Assembly: GCA_036571765.1 (NCBI GenBank)
Contig: BROE01000003.1
Location: 9,041,138 to 9,105,137, forward strand
DNA from: Plecoglossus altivelis
Taxonomy: Eukaryota > Chordata > Actinopteri > Osmeriformes > Plecoglossidae
Direction of reading: 5' to 3'
Length of the DNA: 64,000 bases
Numbering within the stretch: the stretch's first letter is position 1; each line of letters begins with the position of its first letter. Both the position numbers and the translations under genes were made by a program. The notes below the pieces were generated by a model that was given only the letters and a program-made list of their open reading frames with translations, was not told the DNA's origin and ran no database searches. Shown here in pieces: positions 1 through 12,700 of this stretch.

Positions 1-360
1 TCTGTGTCACTTCAGTGTGTATCACAGGGTCCTCCCGTCCCTCTCACCCCCCTCCTCTCTGTGTCTCCTCAGTGTGTATCACAGGGTCCTCTCGTCCCTC
101 TCACCCCCCTCGTCTCTGTGTCTTTTCAGTGTGTGTCACAGGGTCCTCTCGTCCCTCTCACCCCCCCTCCTCTCTGTGTCTTCTCAGTGTGTATCACAGG
201 GTCCTCTCGTCCCTCTCACCCCCCTCCCCCCTGTGTCTTCTCAGTGTGTGTCACAGGGTCCTCTCATCCCTCTCACCCCCCCTCCTCTCTGTGTCTTCTC
301 AGTGTGTGTCACAAGGTCCTCTCATCCCTCTCACCCCCCCTCCTCTCTGTGTCTTCTCAG
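1..360 (+). repeat. 57-58 bp minisatellite carrying the otogl splice acceptor
   Basis: Six tandem units run into the first visible otogl exon. Each contains a pyrimidine tract, a CAG and then the first bases of the exon (TGTGTRTCACAG). The AG-adjacent exon-like starts lie at 16, 73, 130, 188, 245, 303 and finally 361, so the spacing is 57, 57, 58, 57, 58 and 58. Only the last is followed by clear otogl coding sequence. The array may extend beyond the left edge of the window. Confidence 0.93.
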
Positions 361-503
361 TGTGTGTCACAGAGGCTACTTCAACTGCAGCTACTCCCCC
401 TGCCCGGCAGTGTGTACTGTCTACAGCGACAGACACTACCACACCTTCGATGGTCTGGAATATGACTACCACTCCGACTGCCAGGTCTACCTGCTGAAGG
501 TCA

Positions 504-571
<68 letters not shown>

Positions 572-3435
572 TGTACGGGGCGTGTGTTCGGATGTGTGGA
601 TGCGTGTGTGTTCGTGTGTATGGACGTGTGTGTCTGTTGCGTACGTGAGGAAGGTTGTTTGTTGATGTGTGTGTGTTGCGTGCGCAAGGAGTGTATTTGG
701 GGTTGAGGAAGGCCGAGGGGAAGAGCCTATCTACTGCTTCCTGACTGCACCTGATTGGGATCTGGGAAAGCGGATCCGGACTCTCTTTTTATCTCGGGCA
801 GGGGGGGGGGGGGGGGCAAGTGGTTTTTAATTAGAGCAGTGTGAGGTGTGTGTATGTCTGCGCGTGCGTGTGTGTGCCACCGCTGGTTTGAGGGAACGCC
901 AGCGGATGCGGTGCGAGGCCGGAGAGACACAAAGAGAGCACTGTTGGAGCCCAAACCCCAGGGCTCCTCAGCGCTCAGGGTTCTTAGAATAAGAATTAGC
1001 TGACATTCCACTGCGTGGCCCGCCTGCCTGCCCGCCGGCGGCCATCTTGTTCCCCCTGGAGGAACGAAGCAGCAGAAGGAAAGGGAGAGCGAGAAGGGTG
1101 GGCTCTGCGCTGACGTCAGCTCTTTTGTGTGGTTCCTCCCTGCGCCTCCAGAGCGCTGGGGAGGCGGATGTGTCCATCGTAGCCCAGAACAAAGACTGCT
1201 ACGAGAGCGGCATCGTGTGCATGAAGATGCTCGTCATCCACGTGGGCCTCACCAAGATCTACTTCAGCGACAACTCTGGCAACCCTGTACGCCACACACA
1301 CACACACACACACATCACACACACACATCAAAACACACACAGACATCTCCCCGCTTGTGTTAACTCTCAAAGGGACTCGTGAGGTCATTGGGATGCCTGT
1401 TGGGTGCCCCTGACCCCGTGGTGACCTGGTGTCTCTGTGCTCGTTTCCAGAGCCCTGCCACTGTGGTTGGGAGAGGGTCTGAGTTTGAGCTGTGGAAGGC
1501 AGGCTACTACACTGTGGTCCACTTTGCCAAGCAGGACCTGACCGTGCTCTGGGACCGTAAAACCACCGTGCACATCAGAGCCGGGCCGCAATGGAAGGTC
1601 AGGACTTTCTCTGAAAGTGTTTGAGTTCAAAAGAAACGTTTTGGTTTTAACAGGATGCCGCTTCAGGTCGACCATGTCTGCTTGTGTGTCTTTGTGTGTG
1701 TGTGTGTGTGTGTATGTGTGTGTTTGCGTGTGTGTGCGTGAGCCCAGGGTCTCCTCAACGGGCTGTGTGGGAACTTTGACAGCGTGACAGTGAACGACAT
1801 GACCACCTCTGGCCACATGGAGGTGAACAATGCGCAGAGCTTCGGAGACAGCTGGGCCCTGGGACAGGTAGGCCCAGCAGGTACAGTGGCAGCACTGACA
1901 CCTGGATGCATCTCTTTAACCCCCCCCCCCCCACCCCCCCCCCCCACACCCCCAGACTTACCTCACTCTGCCCAGCCCCTCATCTGCCTGGCCTTCCCTC
2001 AGGTTTGCTGTGATATTTAAGAGAAATCAGACACTCTATCCCCCTGTGTGTGTGTGTGTGTGTGTGTGCGCGTCAGTGTGAGAGCGACTATGTGGTGAAG
2101 CGACCGTGCGAAGGGGACCTCGGCAGGCAGCCGTACGCCAAGCGAGAGTGCGCTCTCCTCTACAGCGACGTCTTTGCCCCTTGTCACAACGTGGTGAGCG
2201 CACACTCGCACACACTCCTACTGCACGGCGTCCGCAAGCGAACGCGTTCGCAAGCGAACGCACCCACAGGCGCCCGTGTTGCAAAGTCCCACGCGCGCGC
2301 AGCAACGAACACACACTCCGGTGTGGCTGGAGTGTTTAGCAGCTGTGTAAAGGTTATCTTTCTCACAGTGGGGGAAGCTGGGTTGGCGGGGGGCTATGGG
2401 AACGATTCTTATCTGATCCCAGTGTGTGAGCTCTATTCCTCAGAGATAAACACCAAATACCACAGACATCTAATACTTCACACACAGACACACACGCAGA
2501 AACACACACACAGACACGCACTCACAAACGCATTTCAAACTCGCACACAATCACGCCACACGCAATTACACACTCAAGCGCACGCGCATTTGAAAATCCG
2601 CAGTTGGCATGCCTCATATTGTTTCGTTGGGATTTTAAACGGCTTGATTGTGATGTTCTCTGGGTGTCCAGTAGATGGCGGTGTAGGTTTACCTTACCTG
2701 AATCCGATGAGGCAAGTGCGGTCAATAATGACTGGACCATCTTAACGGAGCCATGCTCTCCCAGTCACCCTGCTCGGGTCAGCCATTTAGGGCAGGTACA
2801 AGTTATGTGGGAGGGTTTAAACAGAGACAGCTTTCATATCTCCAGCTCCGAAGGTGAAGACCGGGTCAAATCATCTGCTCTGCTCTGGATTCATGGATTC
2901 TTTTCATAGCTGAAATAACTGAGTGTGGAATTAGAGTCAGTGCCAATAATAACAATAGTTCATCAGGATGTGCTGTCTGAGAACAAATAAAACAGACCTT
3001 GAACCAACGCGCGCGCACACATTTCTTCTTATCCTTTTGAATGAGGAGCTTGTTATTGATGTGACGTGTGTGCGCGCGTGCTCATCCGACCCCCTCGTGA
3101 GTGACCATATCTCATTGTGCTGTTGTCTCGGCGCTCATCCTCAATCTGCATTATTGATCAGCACTACCTCCCAATGACCTCCCCCTGTCCTCCACCCGCC
3201 TACTGAACAATGAGCTGCCATTCCCACAGAGTGTGTGTGTTTGGATGTGTGTGTGTGCGCGTGTGTGTCCCCACCCAGGTGGATGTGGCCTGGTTCTATA
3301 GGAACTGTCTGACAGACACCTGCAACTGTAACCGTGGGGGCGACTGTGAGTGTCTGTGCACCTCTATCGCTGCTTACGCACACAAATGCTGCCAGCAGGG
3401 GGTCACTGTCCTCTGGAGGTCTCCTTCAGTCTGCC
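361..3435 (+). CDS. otogl: otogl exons for VWD3 and the following C8 module
   Basis: Six exons. The first starts the VWD domain with a Cys-Thr-Val-Tyr stretch followed by HTFDGLEYDY and CQVYLL. The next exons carry SIVAQNKDCY, the LWKAGYYTVV strand, VLWDRKTTVHI and the diagnostic GLCGNFD. FGDSWALGQ closes the domain. Exons 2077-2193 and 3279-3435 hold the C8-type cysteines (CALLYSDVF, then CNCNRGGDCECLC and AYAHKCCQQG). The first exon's acceptor is taken at 361, but a second AG at 371-372 would also work, because the region is the last unit of a tandem repeat. VWD domains support disulfide-linked multimerisation in this family; that is family knowledge, not seen here. Confidence 0.88.
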
Positions 3436-6400
3436 GTGAGTACACACACACACACACACACATCTCTCACACACACACTCACATCTCTCACACACACAAA
3501 CACCCCTCACACACACACATCTCTCACACACACTCACATCTCTCTCACACACACTCACATCTCTCACACACACAAACACCCCTCACACACACACATCTCT
3601 CACACACACTCACATCTCTCTCTCTCACACACTCACATCTCTCACACACACAAACACCCCTCACACACACACATCTCTCTCACACACACACATACATTCC
3701 TTACACACACACACCCCTCACACACACACACACATTTCTCTCTCTCTCACACACACACACATTCCTCACACACACACACATCCATCCATTACACACACAC
3801 ACCCCTCACACACACACACACACACACACCTCTCTATCACACACACACACACATTCCTTACACAAACACACACACACACACCCCTCACACACACACACAC
3901 ACACACAAACGTTCCTCACACAAACACACCCCCATCACACAAACACACACAAACACTCAGCTTGGTATCTAGCAGCTATCGCTCCCCTGTTGCGTGCCCC
4001 GCTTCCTCTCCATCTCTCTGTCTGTTACCACGGCGTTTGTTGCCACCCAACGCCCGGAACACAGCCACATGCAGTCATAGACACACATCTTTCTGTGTGA
4101 GGGGCGTACATGCACTACGCAACATGCACATTCTCAAACAAGTAGTATTGTGTTCTCCTGGTTTATCAGCAGAATGTCAAACACTGTTCTAACCTATGAT
4201 TGTTGTCCTGTTTTCCAGCCTATGACTGTGAATACTATAACCAGGGTATGTATGAGAGCATAGACTTCCATAAGACATAATAACAACAATCCTGAGGAGC
4301 ATTCTCTGTCCTTCCTGTCTCTCACTTTCTCTCCCCCCCCCGCCCTCTCTATCTTTCGCTCCCTCCTTCTTCCTCTCTCCCTCTTCCTCTCTCTTTCTTC
4401 CACTCTCTCTCCTCCTCTGCCTCCCGTGCAGAGCTGGGTGAAGGGCCGTTCTCCCTGGTCAGCGCTGGCTACAACGACACCATGCTGGGGGTGAACCGTA
4501 GCAGTGGCTCAGCGTTCCCTCTGGTCAGAGAGAGCTCCAGGGGCCTGCGTCTTCCAGGGCTTCTCTTCAATTTCATGATCACCTCAGGACTGCTGAAAGA
4601 CCGCACGTCACGTGGGTGTCGCACGCACACGTGCATGCATAGACACACGTACGTGCCGCCCCGACGTTTCGCCTCATCCCTCGTTCTCCCTCAGGTCTCC
4701 CAGTGGTCTCTCTGGAGTCTGCCGAGCGGCCAAACTACTTCCTGGTTGTTTCTGGTCGTGGACGGCTCCAGTTGGAACACTGGAGCCGGGAGGAGGAGTT
4801 TGGTCGCAAGGCTTCCTTCATCCAGCACCACGGGTTGTTCCTGCCTCGCCACGCCTCCTACGAGCTGATTGGCCAGCCGGGAATGTTTCTGACACTGACG
4901 CGCGTTACCGCACGTGCTCAGAGATACGACAACTCGGAGGCGTTTAAGACAAGCAGCAGCTTCATGCTGGAGGGTCAGGCGGACGCACACAGACATGCAG
5001 ACACACACTCACACAAACGCACACTCAGACAGTGTCAGGGGTCAGGCGGACGCACACAGACACGCACTTACGCAGACACGCAAATGGACACGCACACGTC
5101 TCTCTGAAGCACGGAGAGTTCTACTCTATGCTGCTATCAGCCAGTGTTATGTCAATATTTCCCGTGTTTCTCTCCTTCCTGCAGAAAGCAGTTTTGTCAT
5201 CCCGTACCGTATGATGTGTGAGTGGCGCTACCAAGCCTGTGCCAGCCCTTGCGTCCGCACGTGCAGCGACCCGGACGCCACACGCTGCCTCTTCCTGCCC
5301 CCGTAAGAGCCCCCACCCTCCATCCCCCACCTGAATCTGGATGGATGTGTCGTTGTTGATGTGTGTGCGTGTGTGTGCATTGCAGGGTGGAAGGCTGTTT
5401 CCCACGCTGCCCCAAAAACATGGTCCTGGATGAGGTGACGAGGAGGTGTGTCTACACAGAGGACTGTAAGTCCCCACTGAAGGTTCTGACTCCTCCGTCA
5501 ACCACAACTGGGCAACGCTATTCAATCTATCAATCAATGTATTCATTATAAAAAATAGTGACCAAAGCACACGCAAAGCTGCACACGAAACCATGAATGA
5601 CTACAAACAGACAGGTACAAAAACAGAGCTTGTTCAGTAATGGATGACGGCTTAATGTTACAGGTTCAGCACTTCCCCTGTTTGAGTTCAGTTCCTTCTT
5701 TTTAGGTGCCACCCTCCCTCCCACTCCGACCCCCTTTGCATTCGTGACGCGGTCCAACCGAACCACCGCCGCCCCAACCACAACCACAACTCCTGTCCCC
5801 ACCAGCACGACCGTGACTACGACCACAACCTCAACTACAGTCACTACCAGTACCGCTCTCCCTACCACACCTAGCACTGCACCCACGACCCCACGGTCCA
5901 CTAGTGCTCCCACTACTCCCAGTACAGCCACAGTCACTGAGCATGTCGTCCCTTCTCCCTTCCCCCCTCCTCCTCCACCACCCTCCCCCTCCACCACCCC
6001 GGCCCCGCCTACAACTTCACCCACTCCCCCCACCCCTCCTGGACCCACCAGCACCACGGAGGCACCCACGACAACCGTGATCCCGGTAACCCCAGGCATC
6101 ACGGGATCGCCGACCACAGAGGCCACACCTGTCCCCTCCACCCCTCCACCGCCATCCTCCCCTGCCCTTCCCTCCACCCCGACCCCCTCCACTACGTCCA
6201 GCCCTACCCCCTCCCCTCTCGTCACCACCCCTGCCCCCTCCACCTCCTCCACCCAGCCCCCTCCTGTTTGATGCTGTAGCCAACACCATTGGCATGGCAA
6301 CGNNNNNNNNNNNNNNNNNNNNNNNNNNNNNNNNNNNNNNNNNNNNNNNNNNNNNNNNNNNNNNNNNNNNNNNNNNNNNNNNNNNNNNNNNNNNNNNNNN

Positions 6401-9400
6401 NNNNNNNNNNNNNNNNNNNNNNNNNNNNNNNNNNNNNNNNNNNNNNNNNNNNNNNNNNNNNNNNNNNNNNNNNNNNNNNNNNNNNNNNNNNNNNNNNNNN
6501 CCCCTGCCCCCTCCACCTCCTCCACCCAGCCCCCTCCTCCCCTCCCCTCCACACGCCCCACCACGGCCCGAACAACCACCTTCCAGCACACTCCAACCCC
6601 TGTCACCACCACCACCCCGCTTCTCCCTCCCCAGACCACCATCGCCATGGAGACAAGCTCCGTCTCCACGGACGTAGACACAACTGAAGTTTTGACTACC
6701 ACAACATCACCTCCTGAGACCACGGAGTCCACGTCCATAATCATAGAGACAGTCACCAGTCCTGAAACTTCTCCCACCCCTGAAGAAGTCGGAAAGGATG
6801 GAGCAACTGTGCTCCTCTTGCCTACATCCCCCTGTACAGTAAGTCTCTCTGTGTGTGTGTCTAATAGAAATGTCAAACTGTGGGCTCAGATAGGGGCTAA
6901 ACTGGCATGATAATGAATGCAGACACGCACACACACCTGGGCTGTAAATCTGTGGGACGGAGACGTCCTCATCTTGTGTCTGACCCTGAACTCCCACTGC
7001 ATTCCTCCAGAAGGCTGGAAGCCATCAAACAGCCAGGGGTCATAACCTCTGTCTAACTACATCTATCTGCTCCGTCATGTTTCCTATTATACGTGTGTGC
7101 CTGTACGTACATTCATTTTTAGTGTTTGTATTTGTGTGCGCGTACGTGTTTACGCGTGTGCATGTGGTTGTGAATGTACACATCTGTTTCTGTGTGTTTG
7201 CCTTCCCCCAGCCCCCCTACTCCTACAGAATAGACGAGTGTGCAGAGCTGATCTGCTTCAACGGAGAGCTGCTTCTCCACAACTCGTCTGCCCTCTGTCG
7301 CTTCAACACCACGGCCCCCCACTGCAGCCTGCTGGGCCTCCCTATCCTCACCAACACTGACCCCTGCTGCCCCCAGTGGCAGTGCCCCTGTAAGAGCCGC
7401 CCATCTCACACACACACACACACACACACATGGACCCACGCACTCACGTTGAGTGAGCGCAGGTACAGGTACAACACACTGACACGCACACGCACGATCA
7501 TACAAACAGGGACGTGTGCACGCGCACTCACACAGAAACACACGCGCACACGTGCGCTGTTAGGTTTCATCTCCAGTGTGTGTTGTCCTGTGCGTGGCAG
7601 GTCGTTGCTCGGTGATGTCTGATCTGCGTGTGATCACGTTTGATGGGAACAATGTGGCTCTCTATGATAACGGCTCCTACATCCTGGTTCATCTGCCCAG
7701 AGAGAACATCATAGGAACTGTGGACAAGTGCCCTACCAGCCAGGTACACACCCACACACATGCCAGCAACACACATACACACATACCAGCCAGGTACACA
7801 CCCACACATGCTAGCCAAGTACACACACACACACAAATAGCAGCCAGGTGCACACACACTCATACACTAGCCAGGTACTCATACCAGCCAGATACACATG
7901 CCCTGATTTACCTGCCAGCTACACACACACACGCACACATAGCAGCCAGGTGCACACACACTTATACACTTGCCAAGTACATGCGCACTTATACACCAGC
8001 CAGGTACACATTCACTTATACACTAGCCAGGTACACACACACATACCAGCCAGTTACACATGTACGGATACACCAGCCAGCTACACGCACACACGTATAC
8101 ACTTGCTAAGTACACACACACACACACACATGCCAGTCAAGTACACATACACTCATTTAGCAGCCAACTACACAAACACTTATACACCTGCCAGGCACAC
8201 ACACTTACATACCAGCCAGCTACACAGACACTTACAGTGTGTTCTCTTGTGTGCACAGAATGTAAGCTACCGGATCAAATAAAGTAAACATTGTTTAGCC
8301 ATTACAAGCAATGGCACTTCACATATACCGATAGAACTGCACCTAAACCTACGTAGTCAGTATACTGTGATGGTTAATCACAGTATACACAATGTGTGTA
8401 TCCTGTGTTTCCCTTACAGAGTGTCAACTCTATTCGACGGCCTGTAAGTCGACTCTTTTCTCCCTCTGGTCTCTCACTTTCTGAGAAGCTCTTGAGTGAA
8501 ACTTGTGTGCCGTCCTCCGGGTCTCCTGAATGTTCTTCATTCCTCCTTTTGAAGAGCCCTACAGGTGGTACGTCCGGCCTGTGTTTTAAGAAGCTGAACA
8601 TAACCACTTCCTCTTACAGGATCATCCTCAACCGCCTTGACCGCAAGGTGAGCAACCCCATGCTCAAGCAAACTGGTCGTCTCCTCACAATACACATGCT
8701 CATTTTGCGTCTGGCACGCGTGCGTTCATGTTTACGTGCATGCATGCGTCTATCTTTGCACATGTGTGTGTCTGTCTTTGTCTGCATGTGTTTGTGTGTG
8801 TGTGTCTACCTGTGTTTGGGCATGTGTCTGCATCTCTCTCCCTCTCTTTCTGTCTCTCCCTCTCTTTCTGTCTCTCTCCCTCTCTTTCTGTCTCTCTCTC
8901 TTTCTGTCTCTCTCTCTGCGTGTCCGGATGCATCTGTCCCTGCACGTGTGTCCAGGTGTCCGTGAACCACATAGCGGCTCGCCTGCCATTCTCCCGCCAG
9001 TCTCTGCACGTGGACGACACCGGCAGCATGTACCTGATCCAGACCCCCGGAGGGGTCAGCATCCAGTGGTATCACAGCACAGGCATCATGGTGCTGCAGT
9101 ACACCGCCCCTAGCAACGCCTCCACCCCTACGAGAGGCCTCTGTGGTGAGCGCGCACACAAACACAAAGATGTACTTGTACAAACAAGCATGTACGAAAA
9201 TAAGCAGTGCGTACACACAGCGTTTGGCGCACTCACACGTGGGTTTGCACGCGCACGGCTCACAGTCTCTTTCTCACGCGCGTGCACATTCATCACCGCG
9301 CACACACAGCCACGGGTACGGGTCCTTCCGCAGTGTGGAGCAGCTTAGCGAGCGGAGATGACCAGACTGCTGCTCTCTGTCTCCCTCTCCCCGGGTGTCA

Positions 9401-9709
9401 GGTTGCTGCGACGGGAACCCAGCGGACGACCTGAAGCTGCCCAACGGCACGGTGGTGCAAGAGGTGGGCGACATGGGGCTGTTCCTGCAAGCCTGGAGGG
9501 TGCACACCTCGGAGGAGACGGAGCACATGCGCAGGATAGGAGACAATTGCACCACTGGAGACTGCTCCCCCTGCCTCTCCATGCTGCGCCAGAGGGCCTT
9601 CTCCCCCTGCCACAGCAAGGTCCACACACACACATGTGTTTCTTCTACGCAGCCCTCACACACACACAGACATGCACCAAATTAATTTATTCTCAGGCAC
9701 ACATGTAAA

Positions 9710-9742
<33 letters not shown>

Positions 9743-12700
9743 GACTCTTACACAGGAGTCTAGCTCCCAAAAAACTATTGACACAATCTGGTGACATCCT
9801 TTTGCTCTGCTTGTGTTGTGTGTCTGTGTGTGTGTGTGTGTGTGTGTGCTACAGGTGTCTCCAGAGCAGTTCTGTGATGTGATGTGGGCAGGCGACCTGC
9901 ATTATAAAGACCACCAGTGTGATTTCCTGGCAGCCTACGTGGCTGTCTGCTACACGCACCAAGTCTGCATCAGCTGGAGACGAAACAACTTCTGTCGTAA
10001 GGCTCCCAACCCCCCCCCAACCCCCCCACTCCACACACACACACACACACACACAACCCGTCAGGATGGGCGGAGACCTATTCCAATTTTCTGTGCCACT
10101 GCACACATTGGAACTCAAGCACCCCTTCTCTGTGTAAGCTGTGTTGGTTCCCCTCGTCCCCCCCCAAGCCCTGCGCTGCCCTGCTGGCAAGGAGTACCGG
10201 CCCTGTGTCAGCACCTGCACCAGCCGCACCTGCCAGAACAGAGAGTACTACCAGGACACCACCTGCTCCTACATCAGGGAGGAGTGTGTGTGTCGCAGCG
10301 GGACCATCCTGCACCGCGCCGACTCGCCCTACTGTGTCACCGAGGAGCAGTGCGGTAAGAGAGCGCGCGCACGTTATTCGGCAGGTCTGCTACCGTGTCA
10401 GCAACGAGCTGCGCGGTCGGAGTGTGTGTGTTTCAGCATGTGTGCTAGTGTGTTACCGAGGAGCCGCGTGGTGTGCGCGCGCGTCCTTATTGCCGCGTGT
10501 CCACTACTGTGTCACCAAAAAGCAGTGCGGTAAGCGCCTGCGTGGTGTGTTACCGTGTTTGTGTGGGTACGGTGAACTCCTGCGTGGTATTTCTGGCGTC
10601 TCTAGTGTGTACGGACAATGAGGGTTCCCCCCGTTCTCCGGGCGAGGTGTGGAACGGTTCCGCGCGCGGCTGCTGTCTGTACCGCTGCATGGAGAATGGC
10701 TCGGTGGTGGCGGTGGAACCAGACTGCAGCTCCAGCCCGGCTCCTCTCTGCGAGAGAGAGGGGGAGTACGTCCTAGACGTCCTGGAAGAGGGAGCCTGCT
10801 GTCCCAAGAAGATCTGCGGTGAGTCGAGACAACGTGGATCTGCTGGGATTCGAACCTAAGACCTTATGGATTATGTGGTGGAACTGTGTCTGTCCAATGT
10901 GTGGTTAGTCTAATGGCCTTGTGGCTTGTCTCTCTGTCTGTCTTTCCCTCTTAGAGTGCAACCTGACCATCTGTGAGCGTGAGGTTCCGCCCTGTGACAA
11001 TGGAAACCACCTTGTGATTGGTTACAGCGCCCTTTCCTGTTGTCCAGAGTACAGATGTGGTGAGCCTCGGGCTGTGTGTGCACGAGTGTGCGTACATATA
11101 CTGTACATGCATGAGTGCTTGTCACCTATGGTCTGTATCGCTTCCATGATCGGCGATCCTCTCATTTTACTGTCCTGTGATCGGTCGGTTCGTCCCAGAG
11201 TGCAACCCCATGGCATGTCCCCCAGTCGTCGCCCCTGACTGCAGGGAAGATCAGTTCCTAGTGGAGGTGCGGGAGGACAAGACCTGCTGCTACTCATTCC
11301 TGTGTGGTAGGGGCCCACTTCTTCTTGTCACATTGAATTGACCACACTAGGGTTATGTACTATAGTATACAGTACACTGCTGCAAAGGCCTAAAACTGTA
11401 CTGCTGTGTGTGTGTTGTCTTTCCACAGTGTGTGAGTCGTGTATAGAACCGGTCCCATCCTGTTCTTATGGAGAGATTCTGGCTGTGGACCTCAACACGA
11501 CCCACAGCTGCTGTCCTCAGTACCACTGTGGTAAACTAGTAGCTCTGCAAGTCCTGTCTGTATGTCTGGACTGGGAGTTCTCTCTCTGTTAACTGTGTGT
11601 GTGTGTGTGTCTGTATTACCAGTGTGTGATGTCAACATGTGTGCTGAGTCATCTCTGAGCTGTGCCCCTGGTCTGACCGTCATCCAGACCACCATACCTG
11701 GCCACTGCTGCCCACAGCGCCACTGTGGTACAGTACACACACGCGCGCGCGCACACACTGTCTCTTACACACAGACACACACTGTCTCTTACACACACAC
11801 TGTCTCTTACACACACACTGTCTCTTACAAACTCCCACACTCACACACACAGTTTCATGACTTGTTACCGTCAGCAGTTTGCATTGGGTATGAACCTTGA
11901 TGTTGCTCTCTCTCAGAGTGCCAGTGTGAGGACAGCTCTCTCCCCGTCTGCCTGATCGTAAGTAAACACCTTCGGACAGGACCCACGTCTGTCCATCCAT
12001 CGCCCTCTGGATCGGAGGACGGCGCGGCAGCATGGCTTTAGTGACTCTGGTCTCCTCTCTCAGGGGGAGGTGCAGATGGAGGTGCCTGACAGCAGCAGTC
12101 AGTGTGGATGTCCCCGTTACACCTGCCGTAAGTGCTGTGTAGACACACACACTCTCACACTCGCCCACTGTAACATCTTTGACTCCCTCACAAATAAGAC
12201 GTGGCTTTTGTAATTACGTTTGCGTTTGTGTGCTTGCTTGTGTGTGTAGAGAAGAAGGAGGTGTGTGTTTTTCAGGGGGTGACGATATTGGGTCCAGGCC
12301 AGTCCCTGGTTCAGTCCTACGAGGGAGAGCTGTGCTACACTGTGAACTGTCTGACCCACAAAGACTCGCAAACTGGCTTTTACGCCATGGACATCTCTTT
12401 TGTCAACTGCTCCCAGAAGTGTGGACCGGTACGGCCTGAGAGTTTCCTATGCTGGAAATTCTGAACCGTGAACCTCAAGGTATCTGATGAGGTTATTCTG
12501 TCCTCCATTCCCTACCTTTTCCTCCTCCTTCCTCTCCCACCTCCTCCTCCTCTCCTCCGTCCTCTTCCTCTCCTCCTGCTTCTGCTTCCTGTCCACAGCA
12601 CCAGGTGTACGTGGGATCCTCTGACCCACAGGTGTGCTGTGGCTCCTGCAAGAATGTCTCCTGCACTTTCTCCAATGACAATGGAACCACGGAGCTCTTT

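Noticed and set aside
1..360. Regularly spaced repeats resembling a CRISPR array
   Set aside because: The units are contiguous copies without unique spacers, in a vertebrate intron, and contain an exon's acceptor. This is a minisatellite.
3210..4100. Long open frame rich in His, Thr and Ser
   Set aside because: Translation of a CA/TCTC satellite. The real coding part is only the exon 3279-3435.
6269..6271. TGA as the natural end of otogl
   Set aside because: VWD4, VWC-like and CTCK exons continue in phase downstream, and the stop lies in the misassembled edge of the gap.
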